Both the position numbers and the translations under genes were made by a program. A stretch of 8,430 nucleotides of DNA from Thermoplasmata archaeon (GTDB taxonomy: Archaea > Thermoplasmatota > Thermoplasmata > Thermoplasmatales > Thermoplasmataceae), in NCBI GenBank assembly GCA_021797055.1, contig JAKAAI010000076.1, positions 1-8,430 of the forward strand, given 5' to 3'. The notes beneath the pieces are model-generated. The model was not told the origin of the DNA. It ran no database searches and was given only the letters and a program-made list of their open reading frames with translations. This document shows positions 4,926 to 8,430 of the stretch, piece by piece. The first letter of the stretch is position 1. Each line of letters opens with the position of its first letter.

Positions 4926-6605
4926 ATGACTAAATTTGTACTGGTATCCGACTACACTTTAAGCTCGAATTACAGGGATTTTCCACTTCTCGATTTCCTC
5001 CCTTGCGCTCCGTCACGTGCCATCCCGGGTAGCATATACCGCTTCCTTAAAGGACCTGGGCTGCCAGCAAAGCCAGATGGGCAGAGCCTCTTCGCTCCTT
5101 ATTCTCTCAGGAAAATTCAGGCCAGCCTGCTGAGGAAATACAAGCCGAGTGATATTGCGGTCGCGCACGAGGATCACCTTGACCAGTTCATTAAGGATGA
5201 CACTGAAATTATTGGAATAACGACAATGGATCCGCTTGGTATAGGGCCTACAACAATGTCGTATTATGTCCTGATGGGCGGAGACATGAGACCGTGGGTC
5301 AGGGTGGAATGGGATAACCTGATCAAGAAGGTAAATGCCCTGAGAAGAGGGAAAAAGGCAAAGCTGGTGGTCGGTGGGCCCGGTGTCTGGGAGTTTACCG
5401 TTCTGAAGGATGAAATTGGCTGGATGAATATCGATTATTTTGTGCAGGGAGAAACTGATGACGTTGTTCCTGAACTCTTCCAGGAGATAGTTGATAACAA
5501 CATCAACGAGAAGCTGTTCTACAGGGGCTACATGTCATATGATGATAAATTCAGGAAGGTAATAGTCAAGGACCCACATTACATTGCCAGAGGTATCGAG
5601 ACATCTGCTTACCCGAGACTTGAGGATATACCGCTCATAACAGAACCATCAATGAAAGGCATGGTTGAGGTCATGAGGGGATGCGGTGTGGGCTGCGATT
5701 TCTGTGAAGTAACATTAAGACCGCTGAGATACTATTCACCAGAGTCTGTAGCCAGAGAGGTTGCTATCAATACAGCCGCAGGACAGGATAACGCATGGCT
5801 GCATTCAGATGAGATATTTGCATACAAGCATGGTAACAGGTATGAACCAAATACCGAGGCGCTGACAGAACTTATGCAGGCCGTTATGTCCGTGAAGGGC
5901 TTGAAAACAGCCAACCCAACACACGGAAGGATATCGATACCTGCCGCCTACCCGGATCTGATAAAAAAATTATCAGAGATACTTAAAGCTGGACCTTCTA
6001 ACTGGATAGGTGTCCAGACTGGAGTCGAAACCGGTAGCGACAAGCTTGCGATGATGCACATGCCGAACAAGACTCTTCCTCTCAGGATAGGTGCAGACGG
6101 GACTTTTTCTGAGATAGTGTGGCAGGGTGTCTATAACGAAACCAGGTACTACTGGAGACCTGCTTTTACTCTGCAGGTTGGCCAGGAGGGAGAAACCCCA
6201 GAAGATCTATGGGAGACCGTATCAATGATCAACATCCTGAGTAACTCATTTGTCGACGGCAGGCCTTTTGAATTCACTGTTACCCCGCTGGTAAACGTTC
6301 CGCTTGGAAGGATTAAGTCGAGGTCGCTCAACAAGAACGTGCTTACAAAGGATCAGCTTGCAGTCTACTACGCATCTTACAGGCATCTGGCAAAGATGGC
6401 TGCTCGAGATGGCTTCAGCAACACCAACGGCAACTTCTTTGCACGTGCGGGCACCGGTTCCATTATAGCGGGAGGCGGGCTTCTCATGATGAAATGGATC
6501 GAGCGCATTGCATCGAAGGCCGGTGTTGATATAGACAAGGTGAAGAATTATTCCCTTGATGGAAAGAAGGAGATAACTTCTCTTAGCACAATGGCCCGGG
6601 CTTAA
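4926..6605 (+). CDS. B12-binding-type radical SAM enzyme, archaeal
   Basis: This 559-residue protein has the radical SAM signature RGCGVGCDFC: Cys253, Cys257 and Cys260 in the CxxxCxxC order that holds the 4Fe-4S cluster. Before it, residues 94-190 look like a cobalamin-binding Rossmann half: IIGITTMDPLG, then KLVVGGPGV (146-154) and the QGETDDVVPEL segment (174-184). The base-on DxHxxG motif is not seen, which is common in B12 radical SAM proteins. After the cluster come LHSDEIFAY and GVQTGVETGSDKL, typical barrel strands. B12 radical SAM enzymes often methylate or join unreactive carbons. Archaeal members include the Grs enzymes that make cyclopentane rings in membrane GDGT lipids; such a role is conceivable here but is only a guess. 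The cdc6 gene starts 9 bp downstream, so the two should be cotranscribed. The family call is secure; the reaction is unknown. Confidence 0.88.
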   Translation: MTKFVLVSDYTLSSNYRDFPLLDFLPCAPSRAIPGSIYRFLKGPGLPAKPDGQSLFAPYSLRKIQASLLRKYKPSDIAVAHEDHLDQFIKDDTEIIGITTMDPLGIGPTTMSYYVLMGGDMRPWVRVEWDNLIKKVNALRRGKKAKLVVGGPGVWEFTVLKDEIGWMNIDYFVQGETDDVVPELFQEIVDNNINEKLFYRGYMSYDDKFRKVIVKDPHYIARGIETSAYPRLEDIPLITEPSMKGMVEVMRGCGVGCDFCEVTLRPLRYYSPESVAREVAINTAAGQDNAWLHSDEIFAYKHGNRYEPNTEALTELMQAVMSVKGLKTANPTHGRISIPAAYPDLIKKLSEILKAGPSNWIGVQTGVETGSDKLAMMHMPNKTLPLRIGADGTFSEIVWQGVYNETRYYWRPAFTLQVGQEGETPEDLWETVSMINILSNSFVDGRPFEFTVTPLVNVPLGRIKSRSLNKNVLTKDQLAVYYASYRHLAKMAARDGFSNTNGNFFARAGTGSIIAGGGLLMMKWIERIASKAGVDIDKVKNYSLDGKKEITSLSTMARA

Positions 6606-6614
6606 TAATTCAGG

Positions 6615-7733
6615 ATGCAGATAATAAGGAACGAGCAGTACCTTAATCTTGCTTTCGTACCGCATAAACTTGTATTCAGGGAGAAGGAGATTGAGATACT
6701 CCAGACTGCCATTATTGATCCACTTTCTAGCGGCATAGGTGGTACCGCAATAATATACGGCGAACCCGGTACTGGAAAGACTGCAACTGCAAAATTCATT
6801 TCCAATATCGCTGAAAATCTCGATTATATCTACCTGAATGCACTCTCCTTTCCATCACTGACATCCCTGCTCAGATCCGCAGTATCAACGTTCACGAAAC
6901 TTGACCAGGTATCAACATACACAACGGGCGATTACCTGAAGATGCTTTCAAGGATACAGTCCAGGCGGGGTCGTGGCATACTGCTTGTTGTTGATGAATG
7001 CACCAATCTTCTCAGAGAGGACCAGAAGGGTTTTTATTCTATCCTGAGGGCACCGGAGATATATTCGGTCAGGATGTCATCCATTCTCATCTCCCTGGAT
7101 GATCCGTACATAATATTGAGGAAGAAACGTGCCAGGTCTGTATCCTCATATGTCCCGGTTAAATTCAGCAGGTATTCCAGGGACGAGCTTTTTGTGATCC
7201 TGAGGGATCGTGCAACCGAGGCACTCTACAGCACCGCTTTTGACGACAGCATTCTTGAAATGATAGCTGATATAGCCGCACAGCTCGGAAGCGCAAGGGT
7301 TGCTATTGAAATGCTTCAGAAGGCGGCTTTCATTGCTAAGCACAGGCTTTCCGATCAGATCCTGGCAGAGGATGTCAGGAGCGCCAGGGCACTGATCAAT
7401 CCCTATTTCACTGAAAGCAAGCTCAATGGTCTTGACAGGGATGAACTGGCCGTTCTGCTTGCGACAGCCTACTGCCTCAGGGATGGCATGTCCGCAGGCA
7501 TCTCATCTGCAATGGAAAGGTTCGGGATTATCAGTGAGACATATTCACTCCTTCCGATGGACAGGCAGAAGTTCTACCGGACAGTTAGCCGGCTTGAGAC
7601 CTATGGCCTCATAGAGAGCAGGCTTGAGGGTAAGGGAGACAGGAAGGGTGTGGAGAAGATACTTATGATCAATGATGTTCCGATAGATTCACTCGCTGAG
7701 AAGGTCGAGAGTATACTGGATCATACAGGGTAG
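6615..7733 (+). CDS. cdc6: Orc1/Cdc6-family replication initiator (divergent paralogue)
   Basis: This 372-residue AAA+ ATPase has Walker A GEPGTGKT (49-56), Walker B VVDE (Asp127-Glu128), the KKRARSVSSYVPVKFSRYS stretch where Orc1/Cdc6 has its RVxSS...FPPY, a sensor-2 Arg228 in GSARVAIEML, and a C-terminal winged helix (about 275-372). Length and order fit archaeal Orc1/Cdc6, which binds origin repeats and loads MCM. The sensor-1 segment, normally ISND, reads ISLDD, so its Asn is Leu161; ATP hydrolysis may be altered. The start is fixed: an in-frame stop lies just 6 bp before the ATG. There is no good ribosome site, so translation may be coupled to the upstream radical SAM gene. The 3' end overlaps the convergent polymerase gene by 65 bp. 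Many archaea carry two or more cdc6 paralogues, and this looks like a secondary one. Confidence 0.9.
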   Translation: MQIIRNEQYLNLAFVPHKLVFREKEIEILQTAIIDPLSSGIGGTAIIYGEPGTGKTATAKFISNIAENLDYIYLNALSFPSLTSLLRSAVSTFTKLDQVSTYTTGDYLKMLSRIQSRRGRGILLVVDECTNLLREDQKGFYSILRAPEIYSVRMSSILISLDDPYIILRKKRARSVSSYVPVKFSRYSRDELFVILRDRATEALYSTAFDDSILEMIADIAAQLGSARVAIEMLQKAAFIAKHRLSDQILAEDVRSARALINPYFTESKLNGLDRDELAVLLATAYCLRDGMSAGISSAMERFGIISETYSLLPMDRQKFYRTVSRLETYGLIESRLEGKGDRKGVEKILMINDVPIDSLAEKVESILDHTG

Positions 7734-8430
7734 TTTCCTTGTCGAAAAGCGATAGGATGAAGGCGAAGCACTCAAAACCGCGTTCTATGTATTTCTTATA
7801 GAAAGAACGGTCTATGCTTCCATTTCCTGATGGATCCACGATATGCCTGGATCCATCCGTTACTACTGCCTCAACGCTCTCGCCCGGATTTATATCCATG
7901 CCACTGGACATGTATGCCTTAAGAACACTTTTCTGAAGGTTGTTGACCCTGTATTCATCATGATGCCTGGTTATCCTGAAATGCACCATGTAATCACTGC
8001 TGCCTGATCTGCCGAGATCCTTCAGGTACCGATCCCGTATGGCAAGAAGATCCTTCTTTTTTGAGGGTATGTCGGCTGCAACCCTGCACTCCTTGAGAAC
8101 ATCAAGGCATTCAACCTGCATCCTTCTGACCATGTCAGGAACATCACTTCTCCTTGCCATTATGCCTCTGAGCTTGTATGTTCCATCGTATTTCAGGCCG
8201 ATGTAGCTGTTCGGCGATCCTGTGTTTTTCCTTGATGGCAGGAACACTATCCATCTGTAGTGGCCATCCACGACAATATCTATCCTTGTGGAATCCTTTA
8301 TCCTTGAGAGAAGCTCGCCCACATCCCCATTACCCCTTATCCAGAGAGAATCCACTATTCCATGTATGACCTCGAATCCCATCTCGCCTGCTATTTTAAT
8401 TGCTTTGGCCAGGGATGATCTGCCGATAGC
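7669..8430 (-). CDS. family-B DNA polymerase of the PolB2 type, C-terminal 253 residues (5' end outside window)
   Basis: The frame stays open from the right edge to TGA at 7669. An internal ATG at 8382 is not the start: the residues before it (AIGRSSLAKAIKIAGE) already match the polymerase palm. Next come GFEVIHGIVDSLWI, equivalent to motif C, then DGTYKLRGIMARRSD near the KxY/RGL-RRD region, and a thumb (RYLKDLG through YRVNN, INPGESVEAVV and the C-terminal helix FECFAFILSLF). Active enzymes have YGDTDS in motif C; here it is HGIVDS, so the first metal-binding Asp is replaced and only the second remains. This fits the archaeal PolB2 lineage described as inactivated, whose Sulfolobus member (Dpo2) has been linked to damage response. 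Motif A and the exonuclease domain lie outside the window. The last 20 codons overlap the end of cdc6. Confidence 0.85.
   Translation of the reverse strand, partial: AIGRSSLAKAIKIAGEMGFEVIHGIVDSLWIRGNGDVGELLSRIKDSTRIDIVVDGHYRWIVFLPSRKNTGSPNSYIGLKYDGTYKLRGIMARRSDVPDMVRRMQVECLDVLKECRVAADIPSKKKDLLAIRDRYLKDLGRSGSSDYMVHFRITRHHDEYRVNNLQKSVLKAYMSSGMDINPGESVEAVVTDGSRHIVDPSGNGSIDRSFYKKYIERGFECFAFILSLFDKETTLYDPVYSRPSQRVNLSEHH

Noticed and set aside
6246..6665. 139-codon minus-strand frame across the radical SAM/cdc6 junction
   Set aside because: It covers two well-supported genes in antisense and has no recognisable domain.

Overview
The window reads as part of an archaeal chromosome, most likely from the Thermoplasmata (Thermoplasma/Ferroplasma/Cuniculiplasma-like). 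The reasons are an archaeal Orc1/Cdc6 initiator, an archaeal family-B DNA polymerase of the PolB2 type, TATA boxes placed 22-35 nt before start codons with almost no leader (leaderless-style expression), AGG/AGA and ATA codons in heavy use, and an N-glycosylation-rich secreted protein. The lineage call is an inference from gene content and style, not from a marker gene.

Layout. Positions 1-606 hold no convincing gene; they contain a palindrome-rich cluster (41-170) and one doubtful 50-codon ORF (185-337, minus). From 607 to 4301 six genes lie on the minus strand: a CsaA-type tRNA-binding-domain protein, a histidine phosphatase, a DCC-family CxxC protein, a five-helix membrane protein, a membrane-anchored DUF4382-like surface protein, and an Fpg/Nei-type DNA glycosylase. 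The phosphatase lies 26 bp after the DCC gene and starts with TTG, so these two probably share a transcript. Most of the others have their own TATA-like element. A 98-bp divergent region (4302-4399) separates the glycosylase from a small plus-strand membrane protein (4400-4774).

The right part (4926-8430) is visibly richer in G+C and looks more conserved. A B12-binding-type radical SAM enzyme (4926-6605) is followed after only 9 bp by an orc1/cdc6 gene (6615-7733), so they form a likely two-gene operon. Convergent to this, and overlapping the cdc6 3' end by 65 bp, lies the 3' part of a family-B DNA polymerase gene whose 5' end is outside the window. Its palm motif C reads HGIVDS where active polymerases have YGDTDS, which matches the archaeal PolB2 lineage described as inactivated.

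The most interesting theme is that three DNA-metabolism genes depart from the family textbook at catalytic positions. The glycosylase lacks the Pro2 nucleophile (it starts MEGPP). The Cdc6 paralogue has Leu where sensor-1 normally has Asn. The polymerase has lost one metal-binding Asp of motif C. Whether the last two, whose genes converge and overlap, work together is open. I found no mobile element, CRISPR array, tRNA or rRNA.
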